A stretch of DNA of 64,000 nt from contig NZ_CP110389.1 of NCBI RefSeq assembly GCF_026015985.1, positions 5,178,001 to 5,242,000 of the forward strand, read 5' to 3'. This DNA comes from Rhodopseudomonas sp. P2A-2r (lineage in GTDB: Bacteria; Pseudomonadota; Alphaproteobacteria; Rhizobiales; Xanthobacteraceae). Shown here piece after piece: positions 29,746-39,402 of this stretch (positions are counted from its first letter, which is position 1; each line of letters starts with the position of its first letter). Below the pieces are notes generated by a model that was not told where the DNA came from, ran no database searches, and was given only the letters and a program-made list of their open reading frames with translations. Position numbers and translations under genes: made by a program.

Positions 29746-30636
29746 ATGCGGGTTCTTCTGACAGGGGCGACGGGTTTCGTCGGTACCGCGATTGCCGGCC
29801 ACTTGGCTGCGCGCCGCTATGCCGTGGTCGGGCTACATGCGCGATCAGGCTCCGGGCAAGCGCTGCATTGCTGCGAAGACATTGTCGCGGACATCGGCGA
29901 CGCGGACAGCGTAGCCAAAGTGGCAGAGCAAACGCAGCCTTGCGACTATATCGTTCATGCGGCTGCCTCCCTGAACATGAACCTGTTTGCGAGCGAGATC
30001 TCGCACGTCAACGGCCAGGGCATGCAGAATATTCTTGGGCTGGCGTATCGATGGCAGTCCCGGAGGTTCGTCTATCTTTCGAGCGTCCCCGTGATTGGAA
30101 TACCGACCATGTTGCCGATCACCGAGGAGCATCCCACCGTGCCGCGGACCGCCTACCATGCCTCCAAGCTGTTCGGCGAGCAGCTCCTCAGGCTGGCCCA
30201 AACGCAAGGCGTCAATGGCTTGACCCTGCGGCTTACGGCGCCGGTAGGGCCAGGCCTGCCTCGCAACCGCTTGCTCGCAGTGCTGGCGGCACGCGCGGCG
30301 AAGCACTTGCCCCTAGAACTGAGCGGCACCGGCTCGCGCCGGCAGAACTATGTCGATGTCCGCGACGTTGCAGAAGCCGTGGAACGGTCGCTGACGCGCG
30401 ATGTAGCGGGCGTCTTCAACGCGGCCGGCGATGCCGCCATTTCCAATCTGGAACTGGCGCGCGAATGCATTCGCCAATGCAATTCCGGATCCAGCATCGT
30501 GTTCAATGGTGCGACGGATCCCGAAGAATGTTTCTCCTGGGAAGTATCGATCGACAAAGCGCGCTCTCAGCTCGGCTACCAGCCAAGATTCGGGATCGGC
30601 GACGCCGTGGCCAGCGCCTTGGCGGAAGCCAAGTAA
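29746..30636 (+). CDS. NAD(P)-dependent epimerase/dehydratase (extended SDR)
   Basis: 296 residues. Rossmann motif LLTGATGFVGTAIAGHLA at the start, HAAASLNMN, and the catalytic pair in YHASKLFGEQLL. LRLTAPVGPGL and GSRRQNYVDVRDVAEAVE are typical of sugar-nucleotide epimerases and reductases. The substrate is not evident. CGGAGAAG precedes the ATG with good spacing. The ATP-grasp gene follows 19 bases downstream. It is the second SDR of this block, in addition to the one fused to the GT2. Confidence 0.85.
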   Translation: MRVLLTGATGFVGTAIAGHLAARRYAVVGLHARSGSGQALHCCEDIVADIGDADSVAKVAEQTQPCDYIVHAAASLNMNLFASEISHVNGQGMQNILGLAYRWQSRRFVYLSSVPVIGIPTMLPITEEHPTVPRTAYHASKLFGEQLLRLAQTQGVNGLTLRLTAPVGPGLPRNRLLAVLAARAAKHLPLELSGTGSRRQNYVDVRDVAEAVERSLTRDVAGVFNAAGDAAISNLELARECIRQCNSGSSIVFNGATDPEECFSWEVSIDKARSQLGYQPRFGIGDAVASALAEAK

Positions 30637-30655
30637 CAAAGAGAGATCGACGATC

Positions 30656-31653
30656 ATGCCCATCCGGGTCCTTGTCAGTGGTGCCGGCGGTGATGTGGCA
30701 CAAGGCGTATTAAAGGCGTTGCGTGGGTCGGGGCTCGATCTGCAGCTTCACGCCACCTGCATCAGCGAGCACAGCGCCTGGCTGCATGCCGGCATACAAG
30801 GCTTCATCGCGCCACCCTCCTCGGATCCTGATTATGTGGACTACCTGATCCGCCTGATGCGCCATCTGGAGATACAGGTCTATTTCCCCACCGTTGACAG
30901 CGAAATCTTCAAGATTGCTCGCGCAAGGTCGTTCATCGAGCAGGAAACCGCCGCTTTAGTGTTTGTGGACGATGTCGACAAGGTCGCCATTTGCGACGAC
31001 AAGCTGCGCACCGCAGAATTTTTGCGCCAAGGTGGTTTCGCATATCCCAGAACGGCGTCTGCCGAGGATGCCCCAGCGGGGCAACTGGCTGCAGAATTCG
31101 GTTTCCCCTCATCCTGAAGCCGCGCAGCGGCAAAGGCAGCCAGGAGGTGCACTGCGTCAACGGGATGGCAGCCTTGAACGATCTCGTCGGCCGACCAGGG
31201 TACATGGCGCAAGAGTGGCTCGATCCTGCTCAAGGCGAGTTCACGACGGGGGTCTATCTTGGCGACGATGGTGACGTGAAAGGCACGTGCACATTCAGAA
31301 GACAACTTAGGCACGGCTCCACCTTCATCGCGGAACGCATCATCGACCTGCAGCTGGAGCAGCCTCTCGAGGACATGGCGCGTGCGCTCGGCATGAAGTA
31401 CCTCAACATCCAATCCATGCGTCGCGGCGACAAGCTCATTCCGTTCGAGTTCAACGGCCGCCTGTCCGGCAGTACTGCCATGATCACGCGGGTGTTCAAC
31501 GCGCCCGAGATGTTCATTCGCGAACGCCTGCTCGGTGAAAAGGTCGATCGCATCTTCAACTCGGACCTGTTCGTAGCCATGCGGTATTACGAAGAGATCT
31601 ATGCCACGCCGGAACAGATCGCGGCTCTGAAGTCACGAAGTGCCGACCTATGA
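30656..31653 (+). CDS. ATP-grasp ligase (CarB-like), one-base frameshift
   Basis: About 332 residues after adding one C at the C run 31105-31108 (EFGFPLILKPRSGKGSQEV). The N-terminal preATP-grasp domain starts VLVSGAGGDVAQGVLKALRG, DDKLRTAEFLRQ is the substrate-lid entry, and LILKPRSGKGS and FEFNGRLSGSTAMI are the ATP and metal sites of the ATP-grasp fold. Such enzymes activate a carboxylate as an acylphosphate and join it to an amine or thiol. In a glycan operon an amide or amino acid decoration of a sugar acid is plausible but unproven. It overlaps the next gene by ATGA. Confidence 0.82.
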
Positions 31654-32420
31654 GCAGCCCCAGCGCCTTCTCACATGCCTTGTTCGACTTTGCCGAGACT
31701 CTCGCGGAATTGCAGCCCGGGCAGCGGGACATCGTTGCCGAACATGTCGAGAAGGAATGCGGCATCCGCTTGCCCGTGGAAATCATCGCACGCTCATACA
31801 AGGCGCTCGACCTCATACTGCACTACAGTTCCGTGCGGACTCGGACCTCGGGCGAACGGGCCGCATTCTATCTGGATTATAACCTCCGCCTGCTCTCCCT
31901 TCTGGGCGTGTCTCATCTGGTTGGTCCGGAGGGATTGTACACGGCCTTTGTCGAAAGCAAGAAGCACTGGCAACTGAAGGCGGGTGTCCGGGGGACCCTT
32001 CAGGCTCTGCGTGACAAGGGCTTGAGCATCGGCTTGATCTCCAACTTCGATTCATCGCTCGAGCAGATCATCGACAGTCTCGGACTGTCGGGCCTTGTCG
32101 ATCATCTACATGTCTCTCAGAGCGAAGGCGTCGAGAAGCCGGATCCGGGGTTCTATCTCGAATTTTTCAGAAAATACGACATCGACATTTGGCAGAGTTT
32201 TTATGTGGGGGACAGTTATGTTCTCGACTTTCTGCCTGCCACGCAGATCGGTTTGAAGACTTGGTTGCTCGACGAAGCCGGGCTCTATCTGCACTGCCCC
32301 TATGCAGTTAGGAGCGTCGGCGAAGTGCTGAATCTCGTGTCGGATCGACAGTCAAGAGGCGATGCCGAAAGAACACCAATCGGCACCACGGCATCGCCAC
32401 TGAAAACCGGCAAGCTTTGA
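31650..32420 (+). CDS. HAD-superfamily hydrolase with altered nucleophile motif
   Basis: 256 residues. HAD features are present in order: motif 1 HALFDFAETL near residue 9, motif 2 GLISNFDSS near residue 130, Lys in EKPDPGFYLEFF, and motif 4 FYVGDSYVLDFL. In motif 1 the general acid/base Asp two places after the nucleophile is Ala (DFA instead of DFD), as in phosphonatases and some non-phosphatase HAD proteins. Ordinary phosphatase activity may therefore be weak or replaced by another chemistry. It overlaps the ATP-grasp gene by ATGA. Confidence 0.8.
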   Translation: MSSPSAFSHALFDFAETLAELQPGQRDIVAEHVEKECGIRLPVEIIARSYKALDLILHYSSVRTRTSGERAAFYLDYNLRLLSLLGVSHLVGPEGLYTAFVESKKHWQLKAGVRGTLQALRDKGLSIGLISNFDSSLEQIIDSLGLSGLVDHLHVSQSEGVEKPDPGFYLEFFRKYDIDIWQSFYVGDSYVLDFLPATQIGLKTWLLDEAGLYLHCPYAVRSVGEVLNLVSDRQSRGDAERTPIGTTASPLKTGKL

Positions 32421-32502
32421 ATAGTTTTCACCGCCTGCTAAGATACGGCGCAGGCGTGTGATGAGTGGGTCAAAGCGTCGATTGAATTGGTAAAGGCTTC
32501 GT

Positions 32503-33293
32503 GATGCTGGCAGATTTTTTACGCGAGCCGCTGCTCGACAAAATCGACGTCGATCTCGACCGATCGCATGACGGCACATGAGGCAATATTAAATAAAAAG
32601 CCAATGATCCGGGAGGTATTTTCCGAGATCCACCGCTTGATGTGGACGCTGAGCCGACAGCTCCTCGAGGGCAGCGGGCAGGACATAGAAATCGGCGCGG
32701 GCGTCTATCCCATCAAACGCAGTTATCCGTCTGTAGTGGCGACGGACGTTGTTCCCTCGCCCGGCATCGACCGCGTGATGGACGCGCAGGCGATGGACGT
32801 GCTTGACGGATCGGTGCGTACAATTTTCGGACAACACTGCTTTCACCATCTGCCGCAGCCAGAAAAATTCTTCCTAGAGCTGCAGCGTGTTTTGGTGCCG
32901 GGCGGCGGCGCGGTGCTGGTCGAACCGTATTGGAGTCCCGTTGCTTCGCTTCTCTACAAGCGCCTTTTTGCAACCGAAGGCTTCGACAAGACAGACCAAA
33001 ACTGGAATAGCTCCGCCTCCGGGGCAATGTCGGACGCCAACCAAGCGCTGAGTTACATCGTCTTCGAGCGCGATCGATTGCGATACAACCGCCTGTTTCC
33101 TTCCTTGCCTGTCGTCTACCAAGCCCCTCTTGGAAATTACCTGCGGTATTTGCTGTCAGGCGGACTTAATTTTCGCCAGTTGATCCCCGATGCGATGAAT
33201 CCGGTTGTCAAAGGAATCGAAGCGGGATTATCACCCGTCAACCGATGGATCGCGCTCCATCATGTCATCGTCATCAGGAAATCGAAAGATTGA
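32503..33293 (+). CDS. SAM-dependent methyltransferase (IL-kK-p type), one-base frameshift near start
   Basis: The ATG at 32503 opens MLADFLREPLLDKIDVDLD and stops after 25 codons. The continuing frame starts near 32568 with THEAILNKKPMIREVFSEI. Together they match the usual N-terminus of a methyltransferase family (a conserved HxxIL-xKKP segment) followed by motif I IEIGAGVYPIKRSYP and QHCFHHLPQPEKFFLELQRV. The shift fits one lost base between about 32545 and 32570, but here without an obvious homopolymer. If translation starts at ATG 32568 the protein is still 241 residues and may work. Its stop overlaps the start of the GtrA gene. Confidence 0.72.
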
Positions 33294-33669
33294 GACGGCC
33301 CGCCATCTACGTTCTGTTCCAATGCGTCGCTTATTGCATCGACATTGGATCTTTTCATTTTCTGACACACAGCATCTGCCCGGATGTACTGATAGCAAAT
33401 TCTTCGGGAAAGGCGCTCGCCGGCACTTTCGCCTTCATTGCTCACCGGTACGTCACTTTTTCGCGCAGCAGCGCGAACCGATCCTGCTTCAGATCGCGAA
33501 GTATAGCGCGGCCATCGTCGCCAACAGCATTCTCGCCTCACTGCTGCTGATGGCCATCCATCTCGTGCTTGCAAACGTGCTAGTCGCCAAGCTTGTGTCC
33601 GATGTGATTTCGGTCGGCCTGTCGTTCTTCATCGCAAGAAGCTACGTCTTCAGAGCGCATAGCACCTGA
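33290..33669 (+). CDS. GtrA-family membrane protein, one-base frameshift
   Basis: Starts at TTG 33290 overlapping the methyltransferase stop. The first part, PAIYVLFQCVAYCIDIGSFH with FIAHRYVTF, is clearly GtrA-like. The second half, YSAAIVANSILASLLLMAIH through VLSDVISVGLSFFIARSYVF-like sequence, lies one frame away. One added T in the T run 33457-33461 joins them (about 127 residues, four helices). It is the last gene of the rightward block and ends eight bases from the convergent O-acetylation genes. Confidence 0.75.
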
Positions 33670-33677
33670 AGAAAGTT

Positions 33678-34828
33678 CTAATGCGACGGTGGCCTGTTTT
33701 TCAGTATTCTAACAGCTTTCGACACATCGTCGAGATCGGCAAACGCGCCCATTGCCACAAGATTGACCTCGATAAACTCGATCAAACACCAGCGCGCATC
33801 AGCGGGCAGATTTGCGGCGATCACGCTGAGCTTTGTGCCGGTACTCCAACGAACGCGGGCCGTCGCAGAAAATGGCGCTTGGAGCCCGGCCCGGACCATG
33901 CCGTCAAGAAAACTGTCCCCGATGAAAACGGCTGACGGCAGAAATCCCGGCGCGCCTGGCGTCGTCGTGGTCAAGGACTCGAATATTCCGAAATTCGAGC
34001 TCTGCTTGATACCTGGCCCCCATTTATAGGTCGGCTTCAACATCAGCGCTTTTTCCGACGGCGGCAGGAAAAGCGGCATGAACGATGCGATTCCGCCGCT
34101 CAACGGTACTAACTCGATTTCAAGGGGTGGGACCACGCCGATTGCGGCAACCCTTCGCTGTTGCTTATGGTATCGACGGCGGCCTTTGCCACCAGAAACG
34201 CAGCCGGATCATTCCAGTGAAAGTCGGTCTTGTGAAACACTGGTCTCGACGCCTTTGCCGCCTGCAATATCGAAAAACTGTCGATGTACTTCACCTGCGG
34301 CAGCGTCTGCAGTTTCTCGACGAGATCATCAATGCGCGGACGTCCCGGCCGGCGCACAGCTGCGGCCGGTAGCTTGTCCGAATAGAAGCGATCACTCGTC
34401 ATATTGACGATAAGGACGGTATGAATTCCACTCTTCTCTAGCGCATCACTGAACTCCCGCATGCCGCGGACGATCCGTTCCTCGGCCGGGCCGGCTAACA
34501 TCGTCTCCACGGCCAGCGGCTCGATATTCACCGTCGAGCGATAGAACAGCCAGCCATCGCTACCGACGAGCACACGATCAGAGGTCCTGAACAAGCTGTA
34601 GTCGATTTGGGTTTTCAGTCTGATCAGCAAAGGCCTCAGACCGAAATGATCGCTGAACCATTCGTTCGCAACGCGCGCCACGCGATCGAGCGGCGTTGCA
34701 ATGCCTGGTGCCGGGGCCAGATTGCGGTTTTCGCTGACGGGCGCCACCGGAACGACGCCTGTCATCATCTGTAGCATCGGCAGAAACACTAGCACTGCAA
34801 ATATCAAGATGAAGGTGCGGTTTCGCAT
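33678..34828 (-). CDS. AlgJ/AlgX-like SGNH O-acetyltransferase, one-base frameshift
   Basis: From ATG 34828 (MRNRTFILIFAVLVFLPML, an uncleaved signal or membrane anchor) about 383 residues facing the periplasm. The family catalytic parts are in order: VGSDGWLFYRS, the Asp-His pair in KTDFHWND near residue 215, and the nucleophile Ser in FIGDSF near 310. These enzymes place acetyl groups on polysaccharide outside the inner membrane, fed by an MBOAT protein. The frame breaks at the G run 34124-34127 on the plus strand; one added base gives SHPLEIELVPL. It follows the MBOAT gene by seven bases. Confidence 0.83.
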
Positions 34829-34835
34829 GATCGTT

Positions 34836-36259
34836 TCAAAACCGAAAATAGATAAATGGATTGAACCCGTTCGTCGCGACCAGAGCTGCAGAATAGACGA
34901 ACAGCGCGAGCGTTCCAACCTGACGAAGCCAGCGGTGCCAGTCGGCGCCAAGCAAGGCATTTCCCGGCAAGTGGATGCTCCCGCCCACCGGCCAAACGGC
35001 GACCATCCAGCCGATTGAAAAGAACAGAATCTTGTCCGGGGCCAGCACGACTGCAAGATCGAAAGCAGCATCCCGTGAACCCACGCCCGCCATAGCCTGA
35101 AGAATTATCACCGCGTGGTCGATCGTTCCGGCTCGAAAAAGACCCACCCGACAATCACGAGCAGCAATGTCACCGCCCAGGCAAGCAACGGCGGTAGGCG
35201 CGCCAGTAGAAAGCCGCCTCCCGCACGTTCAGCAACCAGCAGAGCGCCGTGGTAAAGTCCCCACAGCAGGAAAGTATATGCGGCGCCATGCCAAAGCCCG
35301 CAAAGAACGAAAACAACGAGCAGGTTGAAATAGGTTCGCCGGTGTCCCCGTCGATTGCCACCCAAGGGAATGTAGACATAATCGCGAAACCAGCGTGACA
35401 ACGTCATGTGCCAGCGGCGCCAAAACTCCGTGATGCTAAGCGAGCGATACGGCTGATCGAAATTTTCGGGAAACCGGAATCCAAGTGCCCGCCCAAGGCC
35501 GATGGCCATGTCCGAGTATCCGGAGAAATCGAAGAATATTTGCAACGTGTAGGCCAGCGCACCAACCCACGCCGCGGCCGTCGTCAACTGGCCCGCGGCG
35601 AGATTGAAGACGCTGTCGGCCACAACGCCCATGTTGTCGGCGATGATGATTTTCTTCGCAAGCCCGATACAGAAACGAAAAATCCCCTGCTCGACATCGT
35701 TCATCGCGACGGGGCGATTGACGATCGTGGGCTCCACCTCCCGGTAACGGACAATCGGTCCGGCCACCAGTTGCGGAAACAGAGTATGGTACATGCCGAA
35801 ATCGACGATGGTTCTCGCCGAACAACATTCCCGGCGGTAGATGTCGACGATGTAGGACAGGCCCTGGAATGTGAAAAACGAAATGCCGGCCGGAAGCAAA
35901 ATATCCGCCATTGAAAAGGTCCCGCCTCCCGCGGTTAGCCCGCGAATATCGTTTGCGGTAGAGACGAGAAAATTCCAATACTTGTAATATAGCAACGGAA
36001 TAAAGTTCAGCACGATGCCGATCAAAAGAACCAGCGAGCGCAGGGACTGCAGCGATCTCAGCTCGATCGCCAGACCGACAATGTAGTTCACCACAATCGA
36101 TGCGATCAGCACCCAGGTCGCAACACCGCCGTCAATGCTGTAAAAGAGGAGGCTTGCCAGCATCAGCAAGCCGTTTCGCAACCTCAACGGCACCGCAAAG
36201 TAGCAGGCAAAGAACACCGGCATAAAAGCGAACATAAAACCGGGCGAACTGAACGACAT
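34836..36259 (-). CDS. MBOAT-family acyl transporter (AlgI-like), one-base frameshift
   Basis: From ATG 36259 (MSFSSPGFMFAFMPVFFACY) about 475 residues with ten or more helices. AlgI signatures are all present: PAGISFFTFQGLSYIVDIYR, GYSDMAIGLGRALGFRFPEN, ITEFWRRWHMTLSRWFRDY, and the catalytic His in LCGLWHGAAYTF. The protein passes acetyl groups across the inner membrane for the AlgJ-like partner downstream. The frame breaks at the A run 35136-35140; restored it reads VGWVFFRAGTIDHAV and runs on to 34836. The pair indicates O-acetylation of an exopolysaccharide or O-antigen. Confidence 0.88.
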
Positions 36260-36375
36260 TGAGCTCGACTTATACCATCCGGGGAAGCAAGAGAGGAGCA
36301 ATGTCCTTTCCTAAGTAATTTTCACATAGCATGGCGCTGAAGCCGAAGCAATTCATCCACCTCCGGGAACTCCCG

Positions 36376-38430
36376 TCATTGCCATGCGAAACGGTAGCCC
36401 GCATTCTTCAAACGATCGCCGCGAAACACCCACGCCATGGCGAAACCGCGGTAACCCACAACGAAATCCGGTGGAATCGCCGGCAAGGTCGCTAGCAGTC
36501 CGCCGGCAATCAATTGGCGGTTGATGACATAATAGGCGTTAGGTCCCGCTGGCCAATCATCTCCCGTGAAAGGTCCGCCGCCGATCTGATGAACCTTGGT
36601 CCCGGGCCGTGGATACCATCTCGCATTGTAGACAGACCAAATGCCGATACCGGCGCAATCGACGCCGGCGAGCTGGCCCTGCTTCTTGCATTGTTCATCT
36701 ATCAGCTTGCCCACAAGGATGGTCTCTTCCCCCATCCGGTCCAAGAAAAATTCAGATGGCCGGGGAGCGGCGTATCGGCCTCCGGATAGTCGACGGTGAT
36801 CGGCCGAAAAGCGGCGTACAGAGGCCGGAACGGGGCGACCTCAGCGATCATCAAGACGATGACGGAAGGCAGCGCCAGCCAAGCCCGTCGTCGCGCCTGT
36901 AGCAGCGGCATCCATACGTCAATAATACGCACGACCATGACGATGGCTGCCCACAAGATCGGGATGTTAAGATAACGGTTGAAGGTCGGTGTGTTCATCA
37001 GCGCCAGCATGCCCGGCGTGACGACCGCAATCACAAACATCAAATCGAAGAACGGCGCAGCGCGTGGTCGCCAAGCGAGCCGCATCGCGGTCACGCCGGC
37101 GGCCGCGAGCAAGCCCGTGGGAAAAGCGGCGAGGAAAACACCATAGGCGAAACCGATCGCGGCCAAACGATGCGCGGCGGGACCATGCGTACCGAAATGC
37201 AGTTGCACGCCATTAATCACACCAATGGTCATCACAGAAGGATCGAGCGGCACCATCGGGGAAAAGAACGGGGTGACGAAGTGCAGGCCGGCGATTCCAG
37301 CAACAACCAGGAACGCCAACCCTGCCGGGAAAACCGAAGCGGAATAGCGCATGAGCCAAGCCAGAATCGTAGCACAACGAAATCGGGCGGCAACCGCGGA
37401 CGCTGCTGCCAACGGCAACAACAGGAAGGTCAATGCGGCCGCCCCCACGCGTACCAGGACCGCACAGCAGGATCCGCCAAGGCATTACCTATCCCGAAAA
37501 CGAACCTGAGTGGCGCATAGACCCAGACGGTCAGCAACTCCATGAAGAGCGGCAAGGTCTTCAACAGGACATTGAGTGCTGGATCGCCGATCAGGCTTAT
37601 TGCCGCGATAAAATAGGAGGCTAGGCTGACGCCGAGTGCTAGCGCCATAGCCTGGAAGGTCGATAAAAAGGCAGTTCTAACCGGATGCGACCGGCATGCC
37701 GCCCCCTCGAGCAAGCCCACAACCAAGCACAGCACCAATAGAATAAGAGAGGCGTTCAGCTTTTCCTGAGCTGCCAGCGCGGCGATGGCCAGCCCTATCC
37801 AGAACAGCTTGGCGTTTGATTCAGCGTATCCTCGCGCAACGTACAAAATCGCCGAAGTGCTGCCAAAGAGTGAGATCAAGTCATAGTTTAACGTCTTAAG
37901 AGCAAGGTTGTCGACCGGCAGCAACAGCAATACGCTGACGAGGGCGATCGCAAGCCAGAACTTCTCCTGAAATGACCACGATAGGAGCGCCAGAATATTC
38001 CCAATGATGCAAAAAGAAGACCCATCCCCAGCAACCAGTGGACGCACTTCAGGGAGGCATCGATCGTGGCCGGCGATACGGATATAGCCTGAAGTCCACG
38101 CGTGATCGGAATCCAGATCAGATTTGCCGTGTGAGAAGCGCCTTGGGCCCAGTTCGAGGCAATGTTGCGATCCAGCGGATTGCGCAGAACCTCACCAAAT
38201 GCGGTTTCATCGAGCGTCATAAACTGCGTCACCTCGCTGACCGACAGCAGCAACGCCAAAACCACGAGCGCGCCCGAAATCAGGATTTCGGGTCTTTTCC
38301 AGCTGATTATCTGCAAATTTGAGGCGTCATGGAATCTGAAGAAAAACCGGTTCGCCACGCCGGCGGCAACCGCTACGACAACAGTCAACATCGCTATTTC
38401 AGCAGAATTGATCTCGGTCACAAATTTCAT
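36376..38430 (-). CDS. Polytopic membrane protein, GT-C-like, three one-base frameshifts
   Basis: Four minus-strand frames join into one protein of about 685 residues when single bases are restored at the A run 38011-38015, the C run 37442-37446 and the A run 36746-36750. The joined sequences read GLLFCIIGNILALLSW, RSWYAWGAAALTF and HLNFFLDRMGEETILVGK. It has a dozen or so hydrophobic helices, an acidic early loop (MTLDETAFGEVLRNPLDR) like GT-C enzymes, and a soluble C-terminal part with several Cys. No family recognised. It may be a polyprenyl-sugar-dependent glycosyltransferase. It lies upstream of the O-acetylation pair on the same strand, about 115 bases away. Confidence 0.7.
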
Positions 38431-38580
38431 AAGACAGAGCCAGTTGGAGTTAGTTCAGAAATTTTCAATTATCGAATTTGACGAAACCCCGCCGAGAACA
38501 GCATTTCTAGTAGATCGCGGAGCAGCCCACCCGGCATCCTTCGCGGGCGATCCACCAGCGCACTTCTGTTATTATGCCGA

Positions 38581-38609
38581 TTGTTGTGATATTGATTTTA
38601 CCCTATCAT
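38581..38609 (+). promoter_or_regulatory. Possible sigma-70-type promoter
   Basis: TTGTTG at 38581-38586 and TATCAT at 38604-38609 are spaced by 17 bases in the AT-rich gap between divergent genes, about 57 bases before the methyltransferase start. Boxes are imperfect and the call is tentative. Confidence 0.25.
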
Positions 38610-38665
38610 CGAAAGAGCTAGTTTCGCTTTCAATAGAAGCCCAGCGATGAATTTGGAAAAGACGC

Positions 38666-39364
38666 ATGAGTTTTAAGACCCGCTGGCAAAGGGCCTGTTC
38701 TGAAACAATCGGCTCCGACTTATTCTGGCGAATCGCCGTGGATCATCGAGCTCAACTGGACGAACTGATGCCCCTGGCCAAGACCTTCACGAGGGGCGTC
38801 GTTCTCGATGCGGGGGCGGGCCGCATGGCGTGGCGCTCGGTGCTGCGGCCACTGGCGACGCATTATATCTCCACCGATTACAACGTCGAGCATCAAGACC
38901 TCACTTTTTGCGCCGACCTGCAGGGCGCCATTCCGCTGGCCGACCAATCTGTCGATACGATCTTTTGCTGCTCGGTCATGGAGCATACGCCCGAGCCGTG
39001 GCGCGTATTGCCAGAATTCTATCGGATACTGCGGCCTGGCGGCCATGTCGTCCTGTCGGTGCCATTCATGTATTATTTGCATGGCTGGCCGCACGATTAT
39101 TTTCGCTTCACGCGCTTTGGACTCACGCGCCTTGCCGAGCAAGCCGGCTTTACGGTAGTCCGCCAAATGAATGGCGGAGGAATTGTTCTGATGGCCTGCC
39201 AGGCAATTTCCATGGCTATAACCGCCTATCTGTGGACGCCATCGGCGCCTTGGCTATCAACCCTTTCGACCAGCGCGCTGTATCGGGTTGGACGTTTTTT
39301 CAATCGGTTCGATGTCAACGGACTTTTCTCTCAAAACATCCACGTCGTGCTCAAGCGGGCCTGA
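38666..39364 (+). CDS. Class I SAM-dependent methyltransferase
   Basis: 232 residues. Motif I is VVLDAGAGRMAWRSVLRP near residue 45, strand 2 ends in YISTDYN, and FCCSVMEHTPEPWRVLPEF is motif IV. HDYFRFTRFGLTRLAEQAGF is shared in form with the enzyme at 23702-24460, so the two are relatives. The C-terminal 60 residues include a hydrophobic stretch (ISMAITAYLWTPSAPW) that may touch the membrane. It stands alone on the plus strand between two leftward genes. Confidence 0.82.
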   Translation: MSFKTRWQRACSETIGSDLFWRIAVDHRAQLDELMPLAKTFTRGVVLDAGAGRMAWRSVLRPLATHYISTDYNVEHQDLTFCADLQGAIPLADQSVDTIFCCSVMEHTPEPWRVLPEFYRILRPGGHVVLSVPFMYYLHGWPHDYFRFTRFGLTRLAEQAGFTVVRQMNGGGIVLMACQAISMAITAYLWTPSAPWLSTLSTSALYRVGRFFNRFDVNGLFSQNIHVVLKRA

Positions 39365-39402
39365 TACCGGCCTGCGCGAAACTCGTCGACACGACGACGG
39401 CA

